From NCBI RefSeq assembly GCF_011682055.1, contig NZ_JAAQOM010000030.1, forward strand, positions 1-45,088: a DNA stretch of 45,088 nt. Direction: 5' to 3'. Shown here piece after piece: positions 8,310-15,957 of this stretch (positions within the stretch are counted from its first letter, which is position 1; each line of letters starts with the position of its first letter). Source of the stretch: Telluria antibiotica (GTDB taxonomy: Bacteria; Pseudomonadota; Gammaproteobacteria; Burkholderiales; Burkholderiaceae_D). Position numbers and translations under genes: made by a program. The notes below the pieces were generated by a model, which worked only from the letters and a program-made list of their open reading frames with translations, was not told the DNA's origin and ran no database searches.

Positions 8310-9830
8310 TCAGCCCGTCACCACGGGCTGCCCTTCGGCCGCCTGGATCAGCGCGCCTTCGAGGGACGAGACCTCGTCCAGGGTAAAGGCCAGCAAGGCG
8401 TCCTTGTCGCCTTCCGCCAGGTAAACCTGCTTGATCATCGCGGCGCCGCGTCGTCGTAGCGGATGCGCCACACTCGGCCGCAGGATCGTCGAGCGCAGGC
8501 TGTCGGCCAGCGCGCGCGCCTCGCGCGGGCTGCGGCTGTCGATCAGTTCCTGGAGGCGCGACAGCTTGTCGTCGAGCGCGTCCGGCGGCGGCTCGCCGGG
8601 ACGCCGCGACGCCAGGTGACCACGCTTGCCCTCCTCCATGGCGTGCAGGCCCTGCTCCAGCGCGATCACGTGCTGCTCGATGCGGCGCGCCGCTTCCAGC
8701 TCGCTTTGTTGCCCTAAATACAATTGCGCGAGCCGGGCCAGTTCGCGCACGAGCGCCGGGGCCTCGGCATCGGCGGCGCGGTCGCGCAACGCGCCGACCG
8801 CCTGCACGAGCCGCACCTCGGGCAGCGGGCGCCACGGGAAATGGCCGGGCTCCAGCCATTCGAGCAGCGCCTCGATGGCCCGCTGCGACCCGAGCCGGTC
8901 GGACGCGCCGGCGAGCGCTCGCCCGCCGGCCGCCGGCATGCCGACGACGGCGGCCTGCGGCAGCTGCACTTCGTCGAGGTAGCTGTCGAGCACGACGCCG
9001 GACAGGCCATAGCACTCGGCCAGCATGCGCTCCAGCGCGGCCTGGTAGCCGGACGGGCCCGCCTGGCCGCGCGCGCCGTCGCCGAAGCGCCAACGCAACC
9101 GCGCCTCCCCCGTCCCGTCGACGGGACAAGGCAGCGGATACACGAGCAACGGCCGCTGCTCGTCCTCGTGGCTGCAGCGGTAGTCGAGCGCGCGCGCGAC
9201 GACGCCCCGCAAGCCGTCGAGGCTGCGGGCGTCCGGTGTGAACAGGCCAACGATCTTGTCGGGCAACAGCGCCGTGCAGACGCTGGCCGCCGCCGAGCGC
9301 CCGCTGCGGCAATCGATGAGGACGTGGGCAAAGCGCCGCGCGACGCTGGCCGCGAACGTGCGGAACAGGGCTGGACAGGCGCAGAACAGCGCGTCCCAGT
9401 CGAGCCGGTCGACGCGTTCGCCATAGCTGTCGTCGAAGCGGCCGGCGCGCATCAGGTACAGCGGCCGGCTGTCGTCGACGCGCACGATATGGTCGTCCCA
9501 GTCGACGGCGTCGAGCACGCGCGCCGCCAGGGCCTCGGCATCGTCGCCCGCTGTGCTGCCTTGCAATTGCTCGCGACAAGTCTCGAACAGCTCGAGCAGG
9601 CCGGCGCCGCCATGGCCGTCGTCCGCGCGGGAGAAATAATGGTGGAGCCCTGGCGCTTCCAGGTCCCAGTCGATCATCAGCACCGGCTTCTTCGCATGCG
9701 CGCGTCCGGCGAGCAGCCAGGCGGCATGGGCCAGCGCGAGGCTGCGCACGGGGGCGCTGTCGTAGGAGTAAAACGTCGTCACCTCGCCGGCCCTGGCGGC
9801 CGGTGCTGCGGTGATGCGGTTGGTTTCCAT
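8310..9830 (-). CDS. ParA/MinD-like protein of the KGG-variant ATPase family with a destroyed P-loop
   Basis: About 506 residues. The N-terminus matches SIMIBI-type proteins related to ParA/MinD (KGGVGR-motif variant family, often beside TIR genes): VTTFYSY, then ALAHAAWLLA, then MIDWDLEAPGL. Where relatives have KGG(T/V)GRS this protein has DSAPVRS (9741-9761), so the Walker A lysine and glycines are gone while the DWDLEAPGL strand is kept. ATP hydrolysis is therefore doubtful and a scaffold or sensor role is possible. The C-terminal 150 residues are helical with a likely coiled coil. The frame opens at 9842, where its ATG overlaps the TIR stop, but AGGAG at 9835-9839 points to the second ATG at 9830, used here. 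No function is established; a paired role with the TIR protein is inferred. Confidence 0.7.
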   Translation of the reverse strand: METNRITAAPAARAGEVTTFYSYDSAPVRSLALAHAAWLLAGRAHAKKPVLMIDWDLEAPGLHHYFSRADDGHGGAGLLELFETCREQLQGSTAGDDAEALAARVLDAVDWDDHIVRVDDSRPLYLMRAGRFDDSYGERVDRLDWDALFCACPALFRTFAASVARRFAHVLIDCRSGRSAAASVCTALLPDKIVGLFTPDARSLDGLRGVVARALDYRCSHEDEQRPLLVYPLPCPVDGTGEARLRWRFGDGARGQAGPSGYQAALERMLAECYGLSGVVLDSYLDEVQLPQAAVVGMPAAGGRALAGASDRLGSQRAIEALLEWLEPGHFPWRPLPEVRLVQAVGALRDRAADAEAPALVRELARLAQLYLGQQSELEAARRIEQHVIALEQGLHAMEEGKRGHLASRRPGEPPPDALDDKLSRLQELIDSRSPREARALADSLRSTILRPSVAHPLRRRGAAMIKQVYLAEGDKDALLAFTLDEVSSLEGALIQAAEGQPVVTG

Positions 9831-9838
9831 AAGGCTCC

Positions 9839-10447
9839 TCATTTTGGGGGGAAGGTAGGTTCCGGTAACTCACGCCATGCGGGTGGGACAGCGGGAAGCA
9901 CGAATTGGTTGCAGTCGTGCCCCGGCGGCATGGTTTTTTTCTGATACTGGTAATGGGTGACGATGCGCCGGACCATCTTGTCGATGTCCGGCAAGAAATC
10001 GGGATTCGACTTGAGGTCGGCCGTGGCCATCGTGAAGCGGGAGAAGTCGACATAGAACGTGGACTCGCTGATCTGCGGCGGCAACCGGTCGGGGTGCTGC
10101 GTCATGATGACGGGAATGATCAGCTGGCTGGGCAGCGTGTACCACGTGGCGCGCTCCGCTTCGATGAGGCGCATCGCGGCGTACTCGCGCCGCGTGTAGG
10201 CGTGGGCTTCGTACTTGGGCGTGTAGATCAGCACCATGCACGCGCTTTCGCACAGCGCGCGCGCGATCTTGCGGTCGAGGTCGTCACCGCCGCCCAGTTG
10301 TTCGGTGTCGATGAACAGTTCGTGTTCGTTGTCGAAATACGGTTCGAGGTAGCAGCGCAGTGCATCGGCCAGCGTGGCCTTGAAGCGCTGCATCAGCTCA
10401 TGCCGGCCATGGGCATAGCTGAAAAAGCAGCCGTAACGAATCGCCAT
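9839..10447 (-). CDS. TIR-domain protein (FxsC-like), possible NADase or signalling effector
   Basis: A 202-residue protein with a TIR fold over about 1-140. Box 1 reads CFFSYAHG, the BB-loop strand reads FIDTEQLGGGDD, the next strand MVLIYTPKY, and the alpha-C segment AYTRREYAAM carries Glu88 where NAD-cleaving TIR enzymes have their catalytic glutamate. The C-terminal 60 residues are not recognised. It has no membrane segment or signal peptide. It overlaps the degenerate ParA-like gene by four bases (ATGA) and is first in that two-gene operon. Bacterial TIR proteins often act in antiphage defence or as NAD-derived signal makers; whether this one is an enzyme or only an adaptor cannot be told. 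A purine-rich AGGGGGAG lies just before the ATG. Confidence 0.75.
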   Translation of the reverse strand: MAIRYGCFFSYAHGRHELMQRFKATLADALRCYLEPYFDNEHELFIDTEQLGGGDDLDRKIARALCESACMVLIYTPKYEAHAYTRREYAAMRLIEAERATWYTLPSQLIIPVIMTQHPDRLPPQISESTFYVDFSRFTMATADLKSNPDFLPDIDKMVRRIVTHYQYQKKTMPPGHDCNQFVLPAVPPAWRELPEPTFPPK

Positions 10448-10455
10448 TGCTCCCC

Positions 10456-10486
10456 CTTGTAGTCTGCCGTCGGCCAGGCCTACAAG
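10456..10486 (-). promoter_or_regulatory. Inverted repeat in the leader of the TIR operon
   Basis: CTTGTAG at 10456-10462 and CTACAAG at 10480-10486 are perfect 7-base inverted arms separated by 17 bases, ending nine bases before the TIR start codon. A second dyad (CACC-CAT-GGTG inside CAAC ... GTTG) lies at 10495-10517. Either could be an operator or an mRNA leader stem. No matching regulator gene is nearby. Confidence 0.35.
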
Positions 10487-10559
10487 ACTCTAAACAACGC
10501 ACCCATGGTGCATGTTGTGGAAGCGCAGGGGTCCGAGCCCGAGCGCAGGGGTGAGCGCA

Positions 10560-10685
10560 GGGGGCAGAGCCCGAACTTGCTTTTTGGGGCTCTGACCCCG
10601 AATCGAAGCCCGCGATGCGAAACCGGGGGTCAGAGCCCGAATTTGCGTTTTTAGGGCCCTGACCCCGAATTTCCTGACCCCGAAT
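10560..10685. repeat. GGGGTCAGAGCCC inverted-repeat elements, two copies and a partial third
   Basis: Copy one (10560-10599) runs from GGGGGCAGAGCCC to GGGGCTCTGACCCC; copy two (10625-10666) runs from GGGGTCAGAGCCC to AGGGCCCTGACCCC. Each is a stem of about 13 bases with a T-rich loop. A half copy CCTGACCCCGAAT follows at 10673-10685. They fill the gap between dinG and the TIR operon. They resemble REP-type sequences that RAYT transposases mobilise in other proteobacteria, but no such gene is in the window. Confidence 0.7.
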
Positions 10686-10730
10686 CTCCGAAGCCCGCGG
10701 CCCGACGACGTTCGCGGGATCGCAGGCGAT

Positions 10731-10757
10731 CGGTGGGCACGGGGTGCCCACCCTACT
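10731..10757. repeat. Single hairpin repeat overlapping the dinG stop codon
   Basis: One copy of the hairpin family, read on the minus strand as GTAGGGTGGGCACC and so on. The TAG inside GTAGGG (10753-10755) is the stop codon of dinG, so the insertion or growth of the repeat now defines that protein's C-terminus. Confidence 0.8.
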
Positions 10758-12783
10758 TTTGCTTGAAGAACTCGATGACGTCCGCCTGCACGCGCGTGCG
10801 ACGGAACGGCGGCAGGCTCTGCCAGACGCGGCGGCCGTACGGCTTGCTGATCACACGCGGATCGCACAGCATCAGCACGCCGCGATCCTCGACGTCGCGG
10901 ATCAGTCGGCCCGCGCCCTGCTTCAGGTTGATGATCGCTTCCGGCAAGGTGTGGTGGACGAAGCCGTTCATGCCCTTCTTTTCCATCACTTCGATGCGCG
11001 CCGCGAGCACGGGGTCGTCGGGTGGCGCGAACGGCAGCTTGTCGATGATGACGAGCGACAGCGCCTCGCCGCGCACGTCCACGCCTTCCCAGAAACTCTG
11101 GCTGCCCACGAGCACGGCGTTGCCCGCGTTGCGGAACGAGTCCAGCAATTCCGTGCGGCCCCGCTCGCCCTGCACGAACAAGGGAAAGTCGAGGCCGCGC
11201 GCGGCGAATTCCTCGCGCAGGCGTTCGGCCACGCGATTGACGGCGCGGATCGTCGTGCACAGGAAGAAGCAGCGCCCGCCCGCCGCTTCGATGACGGGGA
11301 GCGCCATGTCGACGACGGCGTCCGTGTAGCCGAACGTGTTCGGTTCCGGCAGGCCCGTCGGCACGTACAGGATGCCCTGCTCCTGATAGTTGAACGGGCT
11401 GGGCCAGCTCTGCGCCGGTTCGCCCGTCATGCCCAGCTGGGCACTGAAATGCTTGAAGTCGTTTTTTACCGCCAAGGTCGCGGACGTAAAAATCCAGCTG
11501 CGCGGCGTGCCCGCGCGTTGGCCCGCGAAGATCGGCGCGATCGACAGCGGCGTCTTGTGCAACTGCAGCGACGAGGAAAACGCCTCGACCCACAGCACGG
11601 CATCGTCGCCCTCGACTTCCTTGCCCTTCTTCGGCTCGGATTTCCACGCCTTGTATTGTTCCAGCAGCTCGACGGCCCGCACGCGGCATTGCTCGATCGT
11701 CTCGGCGCGCTCGGCCTGCGCTTCCAGCACGTCGATGAGGCCTGCCAGTTCTTCCTTCAACTTTTCCAGCGCCGGGAAGAATTCCGAGGTGGGCGGAATC
11801 TGCGGCAGGGACAGGCGCGTGCTGCCTTCCGGAAACGTCAGGCGCAGGTCGCGCGCCGCCTTCTCGACGACGGTCACGACCTTGGCCCAGTCCACGCCGC
11901 CGCGCGCGTGCGCGAGCCCTTCGGCCAGCACGTCGCGGCACAGTTCCAGCACCTGCCCGGTGGACACGGTGGTGCCGAAGAACAAGGTCGCCACTTCCGG
12001 CAACTGGTGCGCCTCGTCGAAGATGATCGTGTTCGCGGACGGCAGCAGCTCGGCCATGCCGCCTTCCTTCAGCGCCACGTCGGCAAAGAACAGGTGGTGG
12101 TTGACGACGACGACGTCGGCCTGCTGCGCCTCGCGGCGCGCCTTCATCACGAAGCAGTCCTGGTAGTACTGGCACTCCTGGCCGACGCAGTTCTCGCGCG
12201 TGGACGTGACGAGGTTCCACACGGACGCCGTTTCCGGGACCTTCGTCAACTCGGCCTTGTCGCCTGACTGGCTCATCTTGACGAAGCGCGAGATCTCGCG
12301 CAGGTGCCCCACGTCGTCGCGCGACGTCAGGCGGCCGTTCGACAGCGTGCGTTCCAGGTGATAGTGGCACAAATAGTTGGAACGGCCTTTCAGCAACGCG
12401 ACGGACACCGGTGCGCGCAGCGCGGCGCGCACGGTCGGGATATCGCGCGAAAACAGCTGGTCCTGCAGGTTCTTGGTACCGGTCGAAATGATCGTCTTGC
12501 CACCCCACAGCAGCGCGGGGACGAGGTAGGCGAACGTCTTGCCCGTGCCCGTGCCGGCCTCGGCGATCAGGGTGCCCTGCTCGCTGATGGCGTGCGCGAT
12601 CGCCTTCGCCATCTCCGTCTGGGACTCGCGCGGCTTGAACGTGCCGACGGCGGGCGCGAGCGGACCGCCGGCGCCGAAGATACGTTCGACCTCGGCGTCG
12701 TATTTGCCGACCGGCGCGGTGGGTGCCGGCGCGGCGTCGGGCTCGCCGGCATCGGCGCCGGACTGGGGAAGGTAATCGGTCAA
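10753..12783 (-). CDS. dinG: DinG/YoaA-family ATP-dependent DNA helicase
   Basis: A 676-residue superfamily 2, XPD-like 5'-to-3' helicase. Residues 76-83 form Walker A (AGTGTGKT), C139, C199, C204 and C210 are placed as the ligands of the iron-sulfur domain, VVVVNHHLFFAD precedes the DEAH box at 256-259, and motif VI reads QGAGRLIRD. Family members unwind forked or R-loop DNA during repair. An N-terminal 25 residues rich in Ala and Pro are unlikely to be structured. The best start is a TTG at 12783; no ATG occurs before the helicase core. The stop codon TAG lies inside a hairpin repeat. The protein could equally be named YoaA; both belong to one family. Confidence 0.9.
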   Translation of the reverse strand: MTDYLPQSGADAGEPDAAPAPTAPVGKYDAEVERIFGAGGPLAPAVGTFKPRESQTEMAKAIAHAISEQGTLIAEAGTGTGKTFAYLVPALLWGGKTIISTGTKNLQDQLFSRDIPTVRAALRAPVSVALLKGRSNYLCHYHLERTLSNGRLTSRDDVGHLREISRFVKMSQSGDKAELTKVPETASVWNLVTSTRENCVGQECQYYQDCFVMKARREAQQADVVVVNHHLFFADVALKEGGMAELLPSANTIIFDEAHQLPEVATLFFGTTVSTGQVLELCRDVLAEGLAHARGGVDWAKVVTVVEKAARDLRLTFPEGSTRLSLPQIPPTSEFFPALEKLKEELAGLIDVLEAQAERAETIEQCRVRAVELLEQYKAWKSEPKKGKEVEGDDAVLWVEAFSSSLQLHKTPLSIAPIFAGQRAGTPRSWIFTSATLAVKNDFKHFSAQLGMTGEPAQSWPSPFNYQEQGILYVPTGLPEPNTFGYTDAVVDMALPVIEAAGGRCFFLCTTIRAVNRVAERLREEFAARGLDFPLFVQGERGRTELLDSFRNAGNAVLVGSQSFWEGVDVRGEALSLVIIDKLPFAPPDDPVLAARIEVMEKKGMNGFVHHTLPEAIINLKQGAGRLIRDVEDRGVLMLCDPRVISKPYGRRVWQSLPPFRRTRVQADVIEFFKQK

Positions 12784-12833
12784 GGTGGACTGCTAGGTGA
12801 ACTGGGAAACGACAGGGCTAATGCCGGACGAGC

Positions 12834-13034
12834 TTACGCCGGAACGTCCGGCACCAACTGCATCTTCAGCAGTGTGATATGGTCCTTCAACTGCAGCTTG
12901 CGCTTCTTCAGGCGGCGCAGCTGCAACTGGTCGGCATGACCATCGCGGGTCAACATTTCTATGACAGCGTCGAGGTCGCGATGTTCCACGTCGAGTTCAA
13001 TAATACGGCGCTGGATCTCCTGGACGTCGATCAT
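12834..13034 (-). CDS. YdcH-like small helical protein (DUF465)
   Basis: A 66-residue all-helical protein beginning MIDVQEIQRRIIELDVEH and continuing with a basic segment LRRLKKRKLQLKDHI, the hallmark of the DUF465/YdcH family. Its role is unknown. The open frame extends upstream to 13139, but the family start is the internal ATG at 13034. The gene lies 50 bases upstream of dinG on the same strand and may share its transcript. The divergent PP2C-like gene starts 170 bases away. Confidence 0.85.
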   Translation of the reverse strand: MIDVQEIQRRIIELDVEHRDLDAVIEMLTRDGHADQLQLRRLKKRKLQLKDHITLLKMQLVPDVPA

Positions 13035-13138
13035 GGTAGGCAATTCCGAACAGTTAAGCGTAAAGGGGATGGGAACACTGCCCGCTGGCCCGGGGCGCGT
13101 CGTCATTACGGCTTGCAACTCCACTGCAAACCGGTGCA

Positions 13139-13150
13139 TAGTTTAAACTA
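13139..13150. promoter_or_regulatory. Perfect palindrome TAGTTTAAACTA in a divergent promoter region
   Basis: A 12-base perfect palindrome between the divergent YdcH-like and PP2C-like genes, flanked by GGTG on one side and CACC on the other with a two-base offset. It is the most AT-rich point of this 170-base gap, so it may be an operator or contain -10 elements for one or both genes. No regulator can be named. Confidence 0.35.
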
Positions 13151-13204
13151 CACCGTCGTTGCCGCCAACAAAGTCCGGCAGGGCGGCATCGGAAAGCCAC
13201 GTTT

Positions 13205-13975
13205 ATGACCTCATACAAGTTAGAAGCGGGAACCGCGCAGCACGTCGGTAACCGCCCACAGCAGAACGACCGGGTCGCCCTGATGACCGGCGCGCGCGCC
13301 CCCGGCCACGTGCTGGCCGTGCTGTCCGACGGCATCGCCGGGTCGGTCGGATCGGAACAGGTCCTGCACACGGCCAAGCAGGTGTTCGACGAATTCAAGC
13401 CGGGCGACCGCGCCAGCGTGGAGCGCCTGCAGGACCTGCTGCGCGACATCGTGCAGGAAACCCACATCGTCACCAACATGAACGCGGTCACGACGCAAAC
13501 ACAGGCGCACGCCAGCTTCGTCGGCCTCGTGCTGACGCCGCACGGCGACGCCGTCTGGGCCCACGTCGGCGATTCGCGCCTGTACTACTTCCACGGCAGC
13601 GAATGCCTCGCGCGCACGAGCGACGCGGCCTATGTCGAGCACCTCGTGTCGAGCGACCGCCTGCCGCTGGACGCCGCGAAGAACCACCGCAAGTCCAAGC
13701 TGCTGCTGAACGTCATCGGCAACAGCCGCAAGGAACCGTTCGTCACGTTCGGCCAGCGCACGGACCTGGGCGCGGGCGATTCGTTCCTGCTGTGCTCCGA
13801 CGGACTTTGGCATTTCTTCACGGATGCGGAACTGGGGTCGGCGATCGCGAAGTCCAGCCCGCGCCAGGCGTCGGAAATGCTGATCAACAAGGCCGGCGAG
13901 CGCTCGCGCGGCAAGGGCGGGAATTGCAGCATGGCGATCGTCAAGCTCGTCAAGCCCACTCTCGAGCAGGCGTAA
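13205..13975 (+). CDS. PP2C-family serine/threonine phosphatase-like protein, one metal-site Asp missing
   Basis: A 256-residue single-domain PP2C (PPM) protein. Recognisable motifs are NRPQQNDRV with Asp22, LSDGIAG with Asp42 (usual DGxxG), WAHVGDSRLYYF, and LLCSDGLW. In the last motif, where active enzymes have DN followed by a Thr or Ser, it has GGNCS, so the metal-binding Asp is Gly239. The other metal ligands are present. Activity may be weakened or metal use altered. No partner kinase gene lies nearby. It is divergent from the YdcH-like gene and convergent with the lipoprotein gene across a repeat pair. Confidence 0.82.
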   Translation: MTSYKLEAGTAQHVGNRPQQNDRVALMTGARAPGHVLAVLSDGIAGSVGSEQVLHTAKQVFDEFKPGDRASVERLQDLLRDIVQETHIVTNMNAVTTQTQAHASFVGLVLTPHGDAVWAHVGDSRLYYFHGSECLARTSDAAYVEHLVSSDRLPLDAAKNHRKSKLLLNVIGNSRKEPFVTFGQRTDLGAGDSFLLCSDGLWHFFTDAELGSAIAKSSPRQASEMLINKAGERSRGKGGNCSMAIVKLVKPTLEQA

Positions 13976-13997
13976 CGCCGGCGAGACGCGGCCGGCG

Positions 13998-14087
13998 CGC
14001 GTGGGCACGTGATCGATGCCCACGGCATCAATCACCCCACCCTACGCCTCACTGGATCGTAGGGTGGGCGGCCCTCCGCCCACGCGG
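13998..14087. repeat. Paired hairpin repeat between convergent genes, one arm interrupted
   Basis: The right copy (14058-14087, CGTAGGGTGGGCGG ... CCGCCCACGCG) is intact. The left copy (13998-14047) begins CGCGTGGGCAC and ends CCCACCCTACG but is lengthened by about 20 bases inside. The pair fills the gap between the PP2C-like gene and the lipoprotein gene, in the same arrangement as at 3128 and 27035. Confidence 0.8.
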
Positions 14088-14110
14088 ACGCCAGCAAACC
14101 GCATACGTCG

Positions 14111-14809
14111 TTATTTTTTGGCCGGATCCGGCGCCGCCTTCGCATCCTCGGCCGCTTTCGCCTCTTTCGCAGCCTTGGCCGCCTTCTCCGCCTTGCGCTC
14201 GGCGACCTTGCGCTGGCGCTCCGCCGATTCCGCCTTGCGCGCCTCGTAGTCGCGCACGTTCTGCGCGCGCTTGCCTGCGTCGGCCGCTTCCTGCTGCTGC
14301 TCCGCGCGCAGCCGCGCGTCGCGCTGGGCCTTGCGGTCGGCCACGGTCGGCTTGCGCGGCGGCGGTGCCGGCGCGGGTTCCGGAGCGGGCTTCGGTGGCT
14401 CCGTAGCCAGCTTTGCTTCCTGTTCCTTGAAGCGGCGGTCCGCTTCCGCCAGGTTGCGGTCGCGTTCCTCGACGACGGCCTGGCGCTTGAAGCGTTCCGC
14501 CTGCACCTCGATCGCGCGCTGGGCCGCGAGGCCATTGCGACGGCGTTCCTTGGCTTCGTCCAGGCAGTTATTCACGAAAAACTTGTCGTAGCAGACGCGT
14601 TCGCGCTCGGCAAAACGGGCCTCGATCGCCGCGCGCTCGCGGGCCACCGCAGCCAGTTGCTGGTCGGCCTGGGCGACGGACGTCACGGGCGGCGGCGGCA
14701 CCTCGCGCGGCGCCACGTCCGGGCCGGCGCATGCCGCCAGCAGCGCGGCCGCGAGCAGCGCGGCGCCTGCGCGCACGGTGCGGGTGTCTGTTACGAAATC
14801 AGCTTTCAT
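14111..14809 (-). CDS. Coiled-coil lipoprotein of unknown function
   Basis: A 232-residue predicted lipoprotein: signal segment with lipobox LLAAC and lipidated Cys27, a short Pro-rich stretch, a helical region with two cysteines (C73 and C82 region, ERVCYDKFFVNNCLDEAKERR), a Pro-rich hinge (PKPAPEPAPAPPP), and a long Ala/Lys/Glu/Arg-rich coiled coil to the end. The YDKFFVNNCL block is the only non-repetitive part and looks like the conserved core of a Burkholderiales family. It follows zapE by 18 bases on the same strand and probably shares its transcript. Function is not known; an envelope structural role is a guess. Confidence 0.7.
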   Translation of the reverse strand: MKADFVTDTRTVRAGAALLAAALLAACAGPDVAPREVPPPPVTSVAQADQQLAAVARERAAIEARFAERERVCYDKFFVNNCLDEAKERRRNGLAAQRAIEVQAERFKRQAVVEERDRNLAEADRRFKEQEAKLATEPPKPAPEPAPAPPPRKPTVADRKAQRDARLRAEQQQEAADAGKRAQNVRDYEARKAESAERQRKVAERKAEKAAKAAKEAKAAEDAKAAPDPAKK

Positions 14810-14827
14810 CCGGTTCCTTTGATCGTG

Positions 14828-15925
14828 TCAGGCCAGCGCGTCGGCGGCGCCGCGGCGCTCGGCCAGCATGTATTCGCGCGACTGCATCTCAATGATACGC
14901 GACACCGTGCGATGGAACTCGTTCGACATCGCGCCCTCCGTGTACAGCCGCTCCGGCTCGACCTCGGCCGACATGATCAGCTTGACCTTGTGGTCGTAGA
15001 ACACGTCGATCAGCCACGTGAAACGGCGCGCCTCCGACGACATCGCGGCCGACATGCGCGGCACGCCCGACAGGATCACCGTGTGGAACTGGCTCGCCAG
15101 TTCCAGGTAATCGTTCTGCGAACGCGGCCCGCCGCACAAGGTGGAGAAGTCGAACCAGATGACGCCGCCGGCACGCCGCAGCGCACGGATCTCGCGCTGC
15201 TCGATGTGCACGCGCGGGTCTTCGTCCGCGGTGTCGGCGACCTTCGAGTACGTGTCGCGGAGCAGCCGGTCCGCGACCGCGCCCAGTGGCGTATAGTAGG
15301 CCTGCACCTGTTCCAGCGCGCGGTGGCGGTAGTCGATGCCGGCGTCCACGTTCATCACGTCCAGCCTGTCCTTGATGAGGGCGATCGTGGGCAGCATGCG
15401 GTCGCGGTGCAGGCCGTCCGGGTACAGCTTGTCCGGGTCGTAGTTCGACGTCATCACGAACGACACGCCGTTCTCGAACAGCGCGGACAGCAGGTTGTAC
15501 ATGATCATCGCGTCGGCGACGTCGCTGACGTGGAATTCGTCGAAGCAGATCAGGCGGTATTTCTTGGCGATGCGGCGTGCGACCTCGATCAGCGGGTCTT
15601 CCATGCCTTTCAGCTCGTCGAGCTGGCGGTGCACCGCGCGCATGAATTCGTGGAAGTGCAGGCGCGTCTTGCGCACGACCGGCACCACCGAGTAGAAGCT
15701 GTCCATGAGGAAGGACTTGCCGCGCCCCACCCCGCCCCACATGTAGACGCCCTGCGGCACGTCGGGACGGTTGATCAGGCGCTTGAACGCGGACGAGCGC
15801 CGCGACTTGTACCCGACCCAGTCGTCGTACGCCTCTTGCAAGCGGTCGACGGCGCGCTGCTGCGCGGGATCGGACTTGAATCCGCGCTCGGTCAGCGCGT
15901 GCTGGTAGTACTCTTGGACGTTCAT
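14828..15925 (-). CDS. zapE: Cell division ATPase ZapE (AFG1 family)
   Basis: A 365-residue AFG1-like AAA protein. Walker A reads WGGVGRGKSF (about 63-72), Walker B ICFDEFHVSD, and the family blocks RLHFHEFM and FVMTSNYDPDKLYPDGLHRDR are present. In E. coli ZapE binds FtsZ and acts at the septum under stress. The open frame continues upstream to 16018, but those extra residues are only the translated hairpin repeat (VGTGCPPY); the true start is the ATG at 15925 giving MNVQEYYQHAL. It follows lpdA across a repeat pair, an order common in Burkholderiales. Confidence 0.92.
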   Translation of the reverse strand: MNVQEYYQHALTERGFKSDPAQQRAVDRLQEAYDDWVGYKSRRSSAFKRLINRPDVPQGVYMWGGVGRGKSFLMDSFYSVVPVVRKTRLHFHEFMRAVHRQLDELKGMEDPLIEVARRIAKKYRLICFDEFHVSDVADAMIMYNLLSALFENGVSFVMTSNYDPDKLYPDGLHRDRMLPTIALIKDRLDVMNVDAGIDYRHRALEQVQAYYTPLGAVADRLLRDTYSKVADTADEDPRVHIEQREIRALRRAGGVIWFDFSTLCGGPRSQNDYLELASQFHTVILSGVPRMSAAMSSEARRFTWLIDVFYDHKVKLIMSAEVEPERLYTEGAMSNEFHRTVSRIIEMQSREYMLAERRGAADALA

Positions 15926-15957
15926 GGAAAGCTTCAATAAAAACGGATGGCCGTTAA

